Shown: in pieces, positions 20,101 through 30,264 of the stretch
Layout: the number at the start of each line of letters is the position of its first letter
Position numbering within the stretch: the first letter of the stretch is position 1
Translations under genes and position numbers: made by a program
Source of the DNA: Drosophila persimilis
Lineage: Eukaryota; Arthropoda; Insecta; Diptera; Drosophilidae
Reading direction: 5' to 3'
DNA length: 64,000 nucleotides
NCBI RefSeq assembly: GCF_003286085.1
Contig: NW_020825330.1
Span: 248,001-312,000 of the forward strand
The notes under the pieces: generated by a model
Told to the model about the DNA's origin: nothing
Databases searched by the model: none
What the model saw: only the letters and a program-made list of their open reading frames with translations

Positions 20101-23100
20101 GCTCGGATTGCTTTGTGGAAATTAGTTCAGAGGCATGACCGATCCACTCGGGAATCTCGGCTATATGATAGTCTCGGAGGCTCGGAGTGCAAAACCTAAG
20201 GGGGGAGCTCTGTCAGCGATATCTGCAAGATGCAGCAGTCCTGTGGATAGGATTGTTTACATTTAGATGCAGCTTTAGCAAAAATTCATAGAATGTTTCT
20301 GGACTTGGAGCAGGGATGGAAAGCTTTTAAGCCTGCAGGTGCTCTTGGGATGGACTTGGGTGATGAAGGTGGATTTGTCACAATACTGTTAAATTTTGAA
20401 ATGAATTCCAAGGGCAGAGAATGTCTTAAACATGCATTCGACCCGCTCTCTGTCGAAGAGGCCGGAGGCCAATCAAGGCGCTTCAAAGGCCCCCGCACTC
20501 CACAGCAGTGGATAGCCAACCACACCACCCCATCAGCCTCAGCCTCAACCAAAGCTCCCAACCCCACCGCACCCCACCAGTGGTGGGGTGTGGGAAATGT
20601 CCTGACCCATATGTCAAGAGGGGTTGCCAATGGGATGAGAATGGGGATGGCGATGGGGATAGAAGGAAGGTGTAGCCGTAGGAGTGGCCAAATGTCAAAT
20701 AATCGTCGTTGGCGTCGTGCTCGCCTTCGTTTCCATCGTCGGCGTCTTAAGGAGAGCGAGCAAACACCTCTCGGGTGTGAGCGAGAGAGCGAGGAAGCGA
20801 GAGAGAGGCGTGCGATTTGGTAAACGCCCCCTTTCTGTAATTCCCCTCCTCAACCGCCCAGTGCCACCCCCGTCAGAGGCAGCAGCAGCAGCAGCAGCAG
20901 CCGCAACGCCACAAAGAGGAGGCAAGGCGCCAAGAAAAAAAAGCGCCAGTGGCCGAGAGCTCAAGGGGAATGTTAACAGAGGCCTTAACAGAGCTCTGTT
21001 GAGCGTAGGAGGCGTCGCCGTGTCGCTTCTTCCCTTCCCTTCCATCCTACCCTGTTGTTGCGCTTTTTCTGTGGCAGAGACCGCTATCTGATGCAGACAA
21101 ACTACCACAGCAATCGGTGGGGGGGAGGAGCAGGGGCAGGGGCAGGGGCATGGGGAGTGCGAGCACCCCCTGTGCAACTATTCGTCTTGATCACTGTCTC
21201 CCCCACTCGCGCTGGCACCCATCCGCCCACCCATCCGGCGGTTGTTGCACTTCTAACCCACCGGGTAATATTTATAACGTGTGGTAATGCTCGTGATTTA
21301 ATTAAAAACTTTTGCATGGCATGCAGTGGCGAATGCACGAGAGCCGCCTGTAGTAGAATCGTAGAATCGAATAATACTGGTAGTAGATCTAACCCCCCAT
21401 CCCTCCCTCTGAGGGAACGAATTCTATATTTATTATTATTACTTCGTTAGCTCGCATGGCCCCAGCTCCAGGGTTTCCCAGAGCTCCATTATACTTGTAA
21501 ACAGTTTAAGTTAAATACTTGATTGGTTGAACATCGATCAGAATGTGTGCCTCAGGGCAATAATTGGGTTGCGCCATCCTCTAGGAGTGGATTCGTGGGC
21601 ATTCTGACTGTTTACAACTACATCCCATTATGTAATCCATGCGGCTATTGCTGTGCGTGACATTTGTTTATTAGACATCACTTATAAGGCGAGAACAGAC
21701 GATTGGATGCAGAGCCCATCTAACTAGAGTTATCCTCTTGTGAGGATACTTTGCACGAGACAAACCCTAGGTTGTAGACCTGGATGAGGGCTATCTTCAT
21801 TGCATTTTCGCTTGCAATCCGGTCTCAATAGCTTTCGGTCATGGCGTTGTGCAAACTTGTTGGTTGGTTTAGTAATTGCATGGCCTCTTGCAAGATGCAG
21901 TCAAAAATTGCATGTCAAAGTCCAAGTATACGAAAAAGAGAATATTAAAAAGTGGCACATTCAAGGAACATGGAAAATGGTGGAAAACTTCGACTTTGGC
22001 TCGTTAGTACGTTGGTACAGCAACTGTATCGACACGAATAGAACATCTCATGAAAGGTCATAGAATCCTACTTAAAGCCCATTAGCTGCTTTGGATATTG
22101 GCACTGCGAGTGCGGAGTGAAAATTATGAAGTTTTTGAAATCGTATATGTGTATTTAATATTTTGGGGTGCACATTGCCAATGAGGATGTATCCAGGTCT
22201 AAAGCACAATTAAGAACTTTTTATTTTGTGGCACAGTGTTATCTTTAGTCCTAGCTGTGACTCCATTGGTCCAGTGGACACCCAAAGTAAGTCACCTCCC
22301 TACCAGGGACAGGCCCGGACTCAGGCCCAAAATTCCTTTGGCTTCTGATATTTATTTAGAGCGGCAGTGTTGGAAAGCCGCAAATAGTGTTTGAAAGAAG
22401 GCTTGATTTTGTTTGACTGTGCTCAGGGCTGGATCTCAATTACTTGTTTGTTGCTCACTCCATTACCGATTCTCAACTGATAGTGTGGGGGATAGTTGTG
22501 TCTCTTGGGCTAGCCCCAACCCCAAACCCAACCCTAACCCCCTTGTGTAAGTTTACTCCGGCTGCGGATTGGGAAAGCAATTTGTATGCCGGCGCCATAA
22601 ATTAGTTGGGTCTAGGATGTGGATGTGGATATGGTGTTGGGAGCCAAGGGGGACAGGGGAAGACACGGCCGCTTCACGTGCGCCACTCATTTGTCTCGTG
22701 TCAAAGCAGGTCCGACTTCAGCAGCTCGTGCTGCTCCTCCTTTCCCTTTCCTTTTCCCTTCTCCTTCCCCGTCTCCGTCTTCTTCTCCGTCTCTGGCTTG
22801 TGCGGGCGCATGAAACTTTTTAATCTCCTACGATTATTCTCGCATTTGCCATTTGTTTACACAAACACATGGAAGGCACACTGTTGTGCGTGGAAGAGGA
22901 GAGGCAGGGGCTGGGTAGGGGTTGGGGTGGGGTTGGGGGCATAGTCCATGTCTATGTTTGAGCTTATCAAATAATGGCAACATTTGCTACGATTCCCCAC
23001 GCTCCGTCTGTAGCTCCGGCCACCCGTCCATCCATCCACCCATCCTCCCGGTCTAATCGCGGTTAATCTCAAAACAAACGTTTGCCAATTTATTTTCCAC

Positions 23101-24369
23101 TTTAGCTGGGAGTTTTCTTCTGTCTCTCTACCCACTACCCACTACCCACGCCGCCCACTGCCACCCACCTCCTGGGGCAAGTCTGAGGCTCGAACTAATG
23201 ACTTAATTTATCTGCCACAGGGCTTTCAGCGGGCGCCAAATTAAGTTGATTGTTTCTGTTTTTCCGAAAAACGTTGAGCGAACAGTAAATGAACTGAACC
23301 ACGCCCCCTTCTGCCCACTCCCACCCTTCGGACGAGCCACCTCGGCCCGCATTTATCCTTGGCATTGGCTTGGCCCTTGCCTGATTAGATTTGCTTTTCC
23401 TTCAGATGCCAGGGAGATGCTTGCTTTGTGATTAGCCCCGAAACTACTACTACTCCAAGAGCCAGCCATCCCACCAATTCTCTCATCGAGTCAGGGCATC
23501 CACTACTCGGTGTGTAGAAGGCCTTCCCAGGCTTCTCAGCCTTCCCATCTCTGTCTCCATCGCTTTCTCCAGGACACAAAGGACGAGGGTTGGCTTAATC
23601 GTTTTGCAATCTGTCGATGATTGCGTATAAATGTTATATCCAATTATGTCCTGTTGTTCTTTCTCTTCTCTGCCTGCCCGCTGCCCCCTTTCATTTCATT
23701 TCGTTTCCTTTGCTTCTTTTCTCTTTTCTCCTTCAATGCCCTCCCATCTCTCCACCCACTCCTCGTTCTCGCTTTGTTTTGCTCATAAACATGACAGATA
23801 TTGGCAAATCTATCATTGTCATTATGCTTCGATTGTTGCCACACACTGAGGCAGTGACAGAGGCAGACAGCGGCATGGGGTAGGGGCAGGGGGCAGGGGC
23901 AGGGGCAGGGGACGCATCATTAGCATTGGGCAATTTGTTAAACTCCCACCCACTGCTCACTGCCCACAGACGCAGCAAACTGTCGCTGCCACATGAAACA
24001 TGCCGCTGATTGTTGTAATTAATCGAATTAACAGCAGCCCACTGGCCCCAGTCCGTCCCCCCTTCACCCCTTCACCTTACCCTCACCAACCCTCCACCCA
24101 CTTGCTCTCTGTTTCTGTGAGAGTTGCATTGTCCGGTCCCCCACCTCCGGAGGCCACTACGGAACGGAGGCCTTTGTCTCGGATTCGCTTTGAATGCGTA
24201 AGCGACGCCTGCATGTGACAGTGATTAGACGGAGTTGTTGCTCCCGCTCCTGCTCCTGCCCCCCAGCTCCTGTCGCTCCTGCTGCTGCTTGCCAGGCAAT
24301 GAACCGTTATGTATAATCACATACACACACACACGGACACAGACACAGACACAGACAGAGACACAGCCA
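17171..24369. other. Noncoding DNA between Bx and the LTR element
   Basis: No gene can be supported. 17180-18420 and 21450-22560 have fewer microsatellites than their surroundings and may be remnants of old mobile elements, but I recognise no family. 18550-21400 and 22560-24369 are microsatellite- and GC-tract-rich. Open frames (for example 20293-20823) have no recognisable domain. Confidence 0.45.
23874..23912 (+). repeat. (GGGGCA)n array, G-quadruplex-capable
   Basis: Six G4-5 tracts within 39 bp on the plus strand, matching the arrays at 7607 and 21118. Confidence 0.75.
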
Positions 24370-24373
24370 TGCA
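24370..24373. repeat. Left target-site duplication TGCA
   Basis: TGCA immediately precedes the 5' LTR and is repeated at 32230-32233. It fits the YRYR 4-bp duplications made by gypsy-clade integrases. Confidence 0.9.
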
Positions 24374-24737
24374 AGTTAACGTACCCAATTCCATTGAGCT
24401 CTTATACGAGTTGTAAACAATCTTTGGTTTTCCAAAACGAAAACAATTTCAATCTTGGGCCTCCGCCTAATTGATTTCTAAGATGTACAATCTCAAGCGC
24501 CCCCGCCGCAATCCCATTCTTTGACACTCGCCTAAATGGAAAACCAATGTTTGCCCACACCCGGCTTCTCATAAACAATCTCACTCCCGGCTTTCTGCAG
24601 ATCCTGCACTTTAGGCCTTTTACAGTTCTCTCTTTGGATGACGAAATCTAATACTCGGGATGGCGAAATCAATTGAAATGTTTATAGAAAAACGATTCCC
24701 GAAAGGGATCAACGATGCAAAGATCAGAAAGTTCAAA

Positions 24738-24771
24738 TCAGTCTTGATCCAGCAGCGACACCGCAAAGTCT
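24738..24771 (+). promoter_or_regulatory. LTR core promoter: initiator plus DPE-like element, no TATA
   Basis: TCAGTC (24738-24743) matches the Drosophila initiator TCAKTY, with A at 24740 as +1. AGTCT begins at +28 (24767) and matches four of five positions of the downstream promoter element RGWYV. No TATA box lies about 30 bp upstream. TATA-less Inr/DPE promoters are known in Drosophila LTR elements. Confidence 0.5.
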
Positions 24772-24858
24772 AGCTAAATATTAAGATCGCGCAATCCCTT
24801 GGCCCGGAATTCCTTTGTGACCCTCTACTTAAATCTATATCAGTGAAGTTCGAAGTAA

Positions 24859-24864
24859 AATAAA
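24859..24864 (+). terminator. LTR polyadenylation signal AATAAA
   Basis: AATAAA about 120 nt after the predicted transcription start. The functional copy for the element's own RNA is the identical one at 32183-32188 in the 3' LTR. Confidence 0.7.
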
Positions 24865-24904
24865 AACTTTTTAAAAACACAATCCGCTACCGCTATTGTT
24901 TAAT

Positions 24905-24922
24905 TGGCGCCCAACGTGGGGC
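24905..24922 (+). other. Primer-binding site for tRNA-Lys
   Basis: TGGCGCCCAACGTGGGGC complements the 3' end of the tRNA-Lys type ending GCCCCACGTTGGGCGCCA. Its first T is also the last base of the LTR, a one-base overlap. Confidence 0.9.
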
Positions 24923-25093
24923 GACGTTGTCTAAAAAGCACCGAATGATAAAAGTGTTGCGTCGTGCCGAAACCCGAAGGACAATTAATTAATGGAATAA
25001 ATCCTTCAAAATTAAAAACGCGGAGTGACTGTGTGATATAGATAAAAAAAGTGAGATAAAAAGGAAACAAACCGGAGCTTAGGGTGTGCAAAA

Positions 25094-25143
25094 ACAAATA
25101 CAAATACAAATACAAATACAAATACAAATACAAATACAAATAC
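25094..25143 (+). repeat. (ACAAAT)n hexamer array in the element's leader
   Basis: More than eight tandem copies of ACAAAT lie between the primer-binding site and gag. In gypsy this interval holds the Su(Hw) insulator array. The unit here does not look like the Su(Hw) core, and its role is unknown. Confidence 0.85.
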
Positions 25144-25515
25144 AACGCAAAATACAAATAAAACAAAAAGCTAATCAAGGCAATTCGTAAATACAAAAAA
25201 AACCAAAGAAACCCAAAGTTTTTAAAAAAACAAAACCAACAAAACCGACAAAACCAAAATACAAAGAAAGTGAAACGATCAGCGAAGCCAAAGAAGGAAG
25301 ACCCCCAGAAGACCCAGCTGAGCAAAGAAATTTAAGAAGGAAGACCCGTTCGAAGATCTGCCAAACTAAGAAGGACGACCCCTACCGGATATTTCGTGAG
25401 CAAGAGTTGTATTAATAAATATATAAGTTCAATTAGGATATATAAGATTATAAAAACTAACATATAAGAAAAATTAAAAGTGGATCAGCTAACTTTAGAT
25501 TTTGAAAAACTAAAA

Positions 25516-26724
25516 ATGATTAACTCTCAAGCAAGGACCGATCTCACAGCAGATCTGGTCAAACAATTGATAGCACTTCAAATTTCACAAGTACAAGAGC
25601 AAATTGTAAATTTAAAACAGCAAATAGAAACTAAATCCGATCAGGTATCGGATTATCAGGCAGAAACAATAGACGAGACAATAAGAGACGACACCACATT
25701 GAAGGTAATAGAATCCCTACCAATTTTTAATGGTGGATTAAACCAATATGTAGGATGGAGGGAAGCTGCAGAAACTGCAGTGAAGTTATATAAGAAAGGA
25801 AGTAAGCAATATTATATTGCATTAACAATTTTGAGAAACAAAATAACAGGACCAGCACATGACGCACTGACCAACCACGGGACAGTTCTAAATTTTGATG
25901 CCATACTTTCACGGCTTGACTTTGTTTACAGTGACAAGAGACCTATTTACATAATAGAACAGGAATTAAGCGTTCTCCGACAAGGGAACCTTTCAATTAT
26001 AGATTTCTATAACGAGGTTAACAAGAAAATGACCTTGTTAATAAATAAGACAATAATGACTCACGGAAAGGACAGTGAGATCACCAAGGAATCAAATAAA
26101 AAAATTAGAGACAATGCCTTACGCATTTTTGTCACTGGCCTAAACGGCGGCATTGCTGAAATCCTATTTTCATTGAATCCCCCAGATTTACCGAATGCCT
26201 TAGCAAAGGTACAGGAATTGCAATCTAATAACATTCGGGCCCAATTTGCCTACCAATTCAGCGGTCCCAGAAATTCAGGGAATAATAATTTTAATACCTT
26301 AAGATTCAACCAACGACAACCTAGGACTAACAGTTCACCATTCGACCAAAAAAGGGATTTGCAGAGGAATAACATGTCTTGGGGACAACCCTATTTCTTG
26401 GGTAATAGACAACAAAATCAGGCCCCAGAACCAATGGAGGTAGACGAATCTATACAAATCCGGAACCGACAGAACAGCAATCAATTCAGGGGAAATAATA
26501 ACAATAGAAATTATCGGGAGAATACTAACGGTTATTTTAGGAGAAATAATAACAATTATAGCCAAGCCCAGCATTTTAGGGCAAACGTAGTCCCGAATAA
26601 TCAGTCTAACGACAATCCAGCGCAGAAACGAAAACTAAACGAAATGTCGGAACAACCGGCTAATAAAGCAATGAGGATAAATAACATTGAGGAGGATCAT
26701 TTTTTAGATCAGCCCCCGAAGTAG
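25516..26724 (+). CDS. gag: Gag polyprotein of the LTR element
   Basis: A structural protein of 402 residues from the first in-frame ATG (25516). The frame is open 12 codons further up to a GTG at 25480, just after a TAA at 25465, so a non-AUG start adding a short N-terminus is possible. The protein has an early coiled-coil-like helix (QVQEQIVNLKQQIETK), a capsid-like middle, the EPMEVDES motif seen in gypsy-group Gag, and an Asn/Arg/Gln-rich basic C-terminus expected to bind RNA in place of a CCHC zinc knuckle, which is absent. It ends at TAG 26722-26724, just after the frameshift site into pol. Confidence 0.88.
   Translation: MINSQARTDLTADLVKQLIALQISQVQEQIVNLKQQIETKSDQVSDYQAETIDETIRDDTTLKVIESLPIFNGGLNQYVGWREAAETAVKLYKKGSKQYYIALTILRNKITGPAHDALTNHGTVLNFDAILSRLDFVYSDKRPIYIIEQELSVLRQGNLSIIDFYNEVNKKMTLLINKTIMTHGKDSEITKESNKKIRDNALRIFVTGLNGGIAEILFSLNPPDLPNALAKVQELQSNNIRAQFAYQFSGPRNSGNNNFNTLRFNQRQPRTNSSPFDQKRDLQRNNMSWGQPYFLGNRQQNQAPEPMEVDESIQIRNRQNSNQFRGNNNNRNYRENTNGYFRRNNNNYSQAQHFRANVVPNNQSNDNPAQKRKLNEMSEQPANKAMRINNIEEDHFLDQPPK
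26700..26706 (+). promoter_or_regulatory. -1 ribosomal frameshift site T TTT TTA
   Basis: A perfect X XXY YYZ heptamer in register with gag codons TTT-TTA. It lies 15 nt before the gag stop, inside the 33-nt gag/pol overlap (26691-26724). The same heptamer is used by lentiviruses. A -1 slip fuses Gag to the protease and polymerase frame. Confidence 0.8.
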
Positions 26725-29700
26725 GTCTGCCCTACCTAAAAAGAGTAGACAAAAAAATAAACAGAGAATTAAAAGTTTTGATAGATACGGGAGCAACTTC
26801 CTGTTATATAAAAAAAGGAATTTACGACAATAAAAATGAATTACCAATCTATAAGAAAGTTGCTACAGTGAATGGGTTTTCAATAATTAAATATTTCCAT
26901 AATATAACAATTTTCAACACAAAGCAAGTGTTTTATGAAATAGATGGAATGGAGGCAGATTTACTAATAGGATTTAACCTATTAAAGAAAATCGGAGCGG
27001 TTATTGATACAGGAAAGGGGACTTTAAGTTATAAAGACAATGAGGAGAAACTAATATATGACGAGGTCCTTTCTTTAAACAAATTAACCTTTATAGAAGG
27101 AAAAACCATCCTTCCGTTGAAGGAATATATAATAAAAAAATATTTTGAAGAAGAAAAAGAAATGAAAAGCGATTCAGTAAAGGTAGAAGGAAGTTTATAT
27201 AGCTTGGGATCAAAAAATCCTGAGCACGCCGACGAAGAATTATCCGTCAATAGTTTGGGATTCAAATATCCTGAGCCCGCCGTCGTTGAATTATCCGACA
27301 TCCAAAGTTTTAATAGTTTGGGATTAAAATATCCTGAGCACGCCGTCGTTGAATTATCCGACACTAAAAGTTCGAATAGTTTGGGATTAAAGAATCCTGA
27401 ACACGCCGTCGTTGAATTATCCGACAATAAACAATTTAAAAGTTTGGGATGCAAAAATCCTGAACGCGCCGTCGTAGAAATATCCGACATTCAAAATTAT
27501 GCAAATTCTGAATTGAAAAAAATGAAATTGTATAACACAATAACCTACAAAGAGGACAATTTAGAAAATCTCAGAGAGAAAATGGTATCTATCATCGAAG
27601 AAGACCATGCCAATATAAATTTACAGTTACCGTTCAGAACGGATATAAAAGGAGAGATTAACACTGAACACGATAGACCGGTATATGGCAAGCAGTATCC
27701 ATACGCTTATTCGGTTAACGATTTCGTTAATAACGAAATAAGTAAAATGTTAGATGAAGGTATAATCAGACCTAGTAAAAGCCCATATAATTCACCGGTA
27801 ATAGTAGTACCAAAGAAGGGAGTAAATGAGGACGGAACTCCTAAGCATAGATTAGTAATAGACTTTAAGAAACTTAATGAAAACACTATACCGGATAGAT
27901 ACCCTATGCAAGATCCTTCAGTAATCCTTGCCAATTTAGGTAAAGCGAAATATTTCTCGGCCATTGACTTAGAGTCAGGTTTCTATCAGATTTTAATGAG
28001 GGAATCAGATATTGAAAAAACATCTTTTTCCATAAATAACGGCAAATATGAATTTCTAAGAATGCCTATGGGATTGACGAACGCTCCCAGAATTTTCCAA
28101 AGGGCAATGGACGATATACTTAGAGAACAAGTTGGGAAAACTTGTCACGTTTATATGGACGATATAATAATATTTTCAAAAACTATAGAACAACATTATA
28201 AAGATCTAATTCATATAATTCAGATATTGCAAAACGCTAACATGAAAATTTCACTTGAAAAGTCTAAATTCTTTCAATTGGAAACCAAATTTCTGGGATA
28301 CATTGTTTCCCAAAATATCATTAAAACAGATCCAGACAAAATCTCCACAATACAAAACTATCCAATTCCTAAAAATATCAGAGAGCTACGTAGCTTCTTA
28401 GGACTAACAGGGTATTACAGAAAATTTGTCCGAAATTATGCCACAATTGCCAAACCTTTAACAAAATATCTGAGCGGAGTAAATGGGAAAGTTTCACGAA
28501 GGGCATCCAAGAAAGCATTAATACAGCTGGATGAACCAGCAATTGGAGCATTTAATAATTTAAAGGACAGTTTAATAGCACATATTGAATTAGTACAACC
28601 AGATTACAATAAAAAATTCACATTAACCACAGATGCATCGGACATAGCAATAGGTGCAGTTTTGTCGCAAGATGGGAATCCCATAACATTTATTTCTAAA
28701 ACTTTAAGTAAAACCGAGCAATTATATGCTACTAATAAAAAAGAATTATTAGCTATTGTATGGGCATTAAAAAATTTGCGAAATTATTTATACGGAGTGA
28801 GTGGAATTGAAATACATACAGATCACCAACCTTTGTCCTTTGCAATGTCGCAAAAAAATCCAAATGTTGAAATGAAACGTTGGTATTACTTCATAGAAAG
28901 TTTCACACCAAAAATCATTTATAAGCCAGGCTCAACTAACGTAGTAGCGGACGCGTTATCTCGGATTAAAATAAATCATATGACAGATAGTGATGTCGAC
29001 CAGACAGAATCAGAATCAGACATAAATACTCAGCATTCAGCAGAGAGTAGTTTCGAAAACGTCATTCAAGAGACTAGCAAGCCTCTAAACCAATTTAAAC
29101 AGCAGCTACTATTAGCGCAAGGGAGATTCACAGTTCATGAGTTAGTAAGAGTTTATGAAAATACCCGACATATTATTGAATTTGATACGGTTGACAATCT
29201 GCTAATCATTTTAAAAGAATTTATTCAGCCTCACTTAACCACAGGAATACACTGCACTTTAGAAGATTTATACCTTATCCAAAATAAGCTAAAGGAAAAC
29301 TTCATAAATAAATTTCTCTTCACAAGAAAGTTCCTCCAAGATGTAGTAAATTCAGAAGATAAAGCTATAATTATAGAAGAAACACATTGCAGAGCCCATA
29401 GAGGACTAGACGAAAATTACAAACAAATAACTAAGCTGTATTATTGGCCAAACCTGCACAAAAAATTAAAAGAATATATAAAAAATTGTGAGATCTGTAA
29501 CAAAAACAAATATCGGAGACACCCTGTAAAAATTCCAATTGGGGAAGCTCCCATTCCAGCAAAAGAAGGAGATCAATTACACTTAGACATATACTATGCC
29601 CAAAACCTAACATTCATAACTTGTATAGATTCTTATTCCAAATACTTGGTGGTCAAGGAAATTCAAAGTAAATTAAACATTGAAAATAAGGTAATGGAAA

Positions 29701-30248
29701 TTTTACAACACTTTCCGTTAGCAACATCATTAATGACTGACAACGAACCAAGCTTTACTTCAGCACAATTTAGATCATTCATACAAAGAAGTAACTTAAC
29801 TATTTATTATGCTGATCCCAGACACAGCACCTCAAATGGTCAGGTAGAAAGGGTACATTCCACACTAACAGAAATAGCGCGGTGCATCAAGGATGAACTA
29901 AATCTAACAGATTATTCAGAAATAATAATAAGGGCGGCACTGAAATATAACCTGACGATACATTCAACGACCAATCAAATGCCATATGACATATTGTATA
30001 ACAAAATAGAACACAAACATAATCCAATATTACTTAAGGAAGCTCAGACCAAAATGCTTAAGATACATAACAAAGATAGAAGAGAAAAAGATTATAAAAT
30101 AGGAGAAGTAGTCTATGAAAAGAAATTCGGGGAAAGAAATAAACTTCAATCCCGATACAAAAAGCAGGTAGTTAAGGAAAATCGACCGAATAAAATTATA
30201 ATCAACAATAGAAACAGAATTATACATAAAGATAACATCAAATATTAA
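26706..30248 (+). CDS. pol: Pol polyprotein: protease, reverse transcriptase, RNase H, integrase
   Basis: About 1180 residues from the frameshift point, with no ATG of its own near the start. In order: aspartic protease with active-site LIDTGATS (about 26778); a spacer with five 21-residue repeats (27201-27503); reverse transcriptase with LPFRTDIKGEI, the LDEGIIRPSKSPYNSP motif and catalytic YMDD (28152-28163); RNase H (TTDASDIAIGAVLSQ, then HTDHQPL); integrase with an HHCC finger (HCRAHRG...CEICNK) and a D,D,E core (LHLDIYYA, LMTDNEPSF, GQVERVHST); and a gypsy-type end (RIIHKDNIKY). All catalytic residues I can check are present and no stop interrupts the frame, so it is probably active. It ends 16 nt before the env ATG. 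Confidence 0.95.
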   Translation, partial: RSAPEVGLPYLKRVDKKINRELKVLIDTGATSCYIKKGIYDNKNELPIYKKVATVNGFSIIKYFHNITIFNTKQVFYEIDGMEADLLIGFNLLKKIGAVIDTGKGTLSYKDNEEKLIYDEVLSLNKLTFIEGKTILPLKEYIIKKYFEEEKEMKSDSVKVEGSLYSLGSKNPEHADEELSVNSLGFKYPEPAVVELSDIQSFNSLGLKYPEHAVVELSDTKSSNSLGLKNPEHAVVELSDNKQFKSLGCKNPERAVVEISDIQNYANSELKKMKLYNTITYKEDNLENLREKMVSIIEEDHANINLQLPFRTDIKGEINTEHDRPVYGKQYPYAYSVNDFVNNEISKMLDEGIIRPSKSPYNSPVIVVPKKGVNEDGTPKHRLVIDFKKLNENTIPDRYPMQDPSVILANLGKAKYFSAIDLESGFYQILMRESDIEKTSFSINNGKYEFLRMPMGLTNAPRIFQRAMDDILREQVGKTCHVYMDDIIIFSKTIEQHYKDLIHIIQILQNANMKISLEKSKFFQLETKFLGYIVSQNIIKTDPDKISTIQNYPIPKNIRELRSFLGLTGYYRKFVRNYATIAKPLTKYLSGVNGKVSRRASKKALIQLDEPAIGAFNNLKDSLIAHIELVQPDYNKKFTLTTDASDIAIGAVLSQDGNPITFISKTLSKTEQLYATNKKELLAIVWALKNLRNYLYGVSGIEIHTDHQPLSFAMSQKNPNVEMKRWYYFIESFTPKIIYKPGSTNVVADALSRIKINHMTDSDVDQTESESDINTQHSAESSFENVIQETSKPLNQFKQQLLLAQGRFTVHELVRVYENTRHIIEFDTVDNLLIILKEFIQPHLTTGIHCTLEDLYLIQNKLKENFINKFLFTRKFLQDVVNSEDKAIIIEETHCRAHRGLDENYKQITKLYYWPNLHKKLKEYIKNCEICNKNKYRRHPVKIPIGEAPIPAKEGDQLHLDIYYAQNLTFITCIDSYSKYLVVKEIQSKLNIENKVMEILQHFPLATSLMTDNEPSFTSAQFRSFIQRSNLTIYYADPRHSTSNGQVERVHSTLTEIARCIKDELNLTDYSEIIIRAALKYNLTIHSTTNQMPYDILYNKIEHKHNPILLKEAQTKMLKIHNKDRREKDYKIGEVVYEKKFGERNKLQSRYKKQVVKENRPNKIIINNRNRIIHKDNIKY
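27201..27503 (+). repeat. Five tandem 21-residue repeats inside pol, between protease and RT
   Basis: Units start at 27201, 27252, 27315, 27378 and 27441; the first step is 51 nt and the rest are 63 nt. The consensus is SLGLKYPEHAVVELSD plus five variable residues. The frame is preserved throughout. I do not know such a repeat in other gypsy-clade pol genes. Confidence 0.9.
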
Positions 30249-30250
30249 AT

Positions 30251-30261
30251 ATTTTTTCCAG
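30251..30261 (+). promoter_or_regulatory. Splice acceptor for the env subgenomic RNA
   Basis: A pyrimidine run ending in CCAG (AG at 30260-30261) lies three bases before the env ATG. Gypsy env is known to be translated from a spliced RNA. I could not identify the matching donor in the leader or gag with confidence. Confidence 0.6.
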
Positions 30262-30264
30262 AAA

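Larger units (their letters stand above)
24374..24905 (+). repeat. 5' LTR (532 bp)
   Basis: It starts AGTTAAC and ends TTTAATT, typical of gypsy-group LTRs, which lack perfect TG..CA ends. It reads as identical to 31698-32229. U3 runs to about 24739, with R and U5 after it. Confidence 0.96.

Noticed and set aside
20293-20823. 176-codon plus-strand frame
   Set aside because: No recognisable domain and repeat-like Met/Gly and Arg/Glu segments; its apparent start is not tied to any promoter or splice signal.
22500-22545. CCCTAA-like run suggesting telomeric sequence
   Set aside because: The units are irregular (CCCAA, CCAAA, CCCTAA), so it is better explained as a C-rich low-complexity tract.
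25094-25143. Possible CRISPR-like or Su(Hw) array
   Set aside because: It is a direct hexamer microsatellite without spacers, in a eukaryotic retroelement leader; the unit lacks the Su(Hw) core as I know it.
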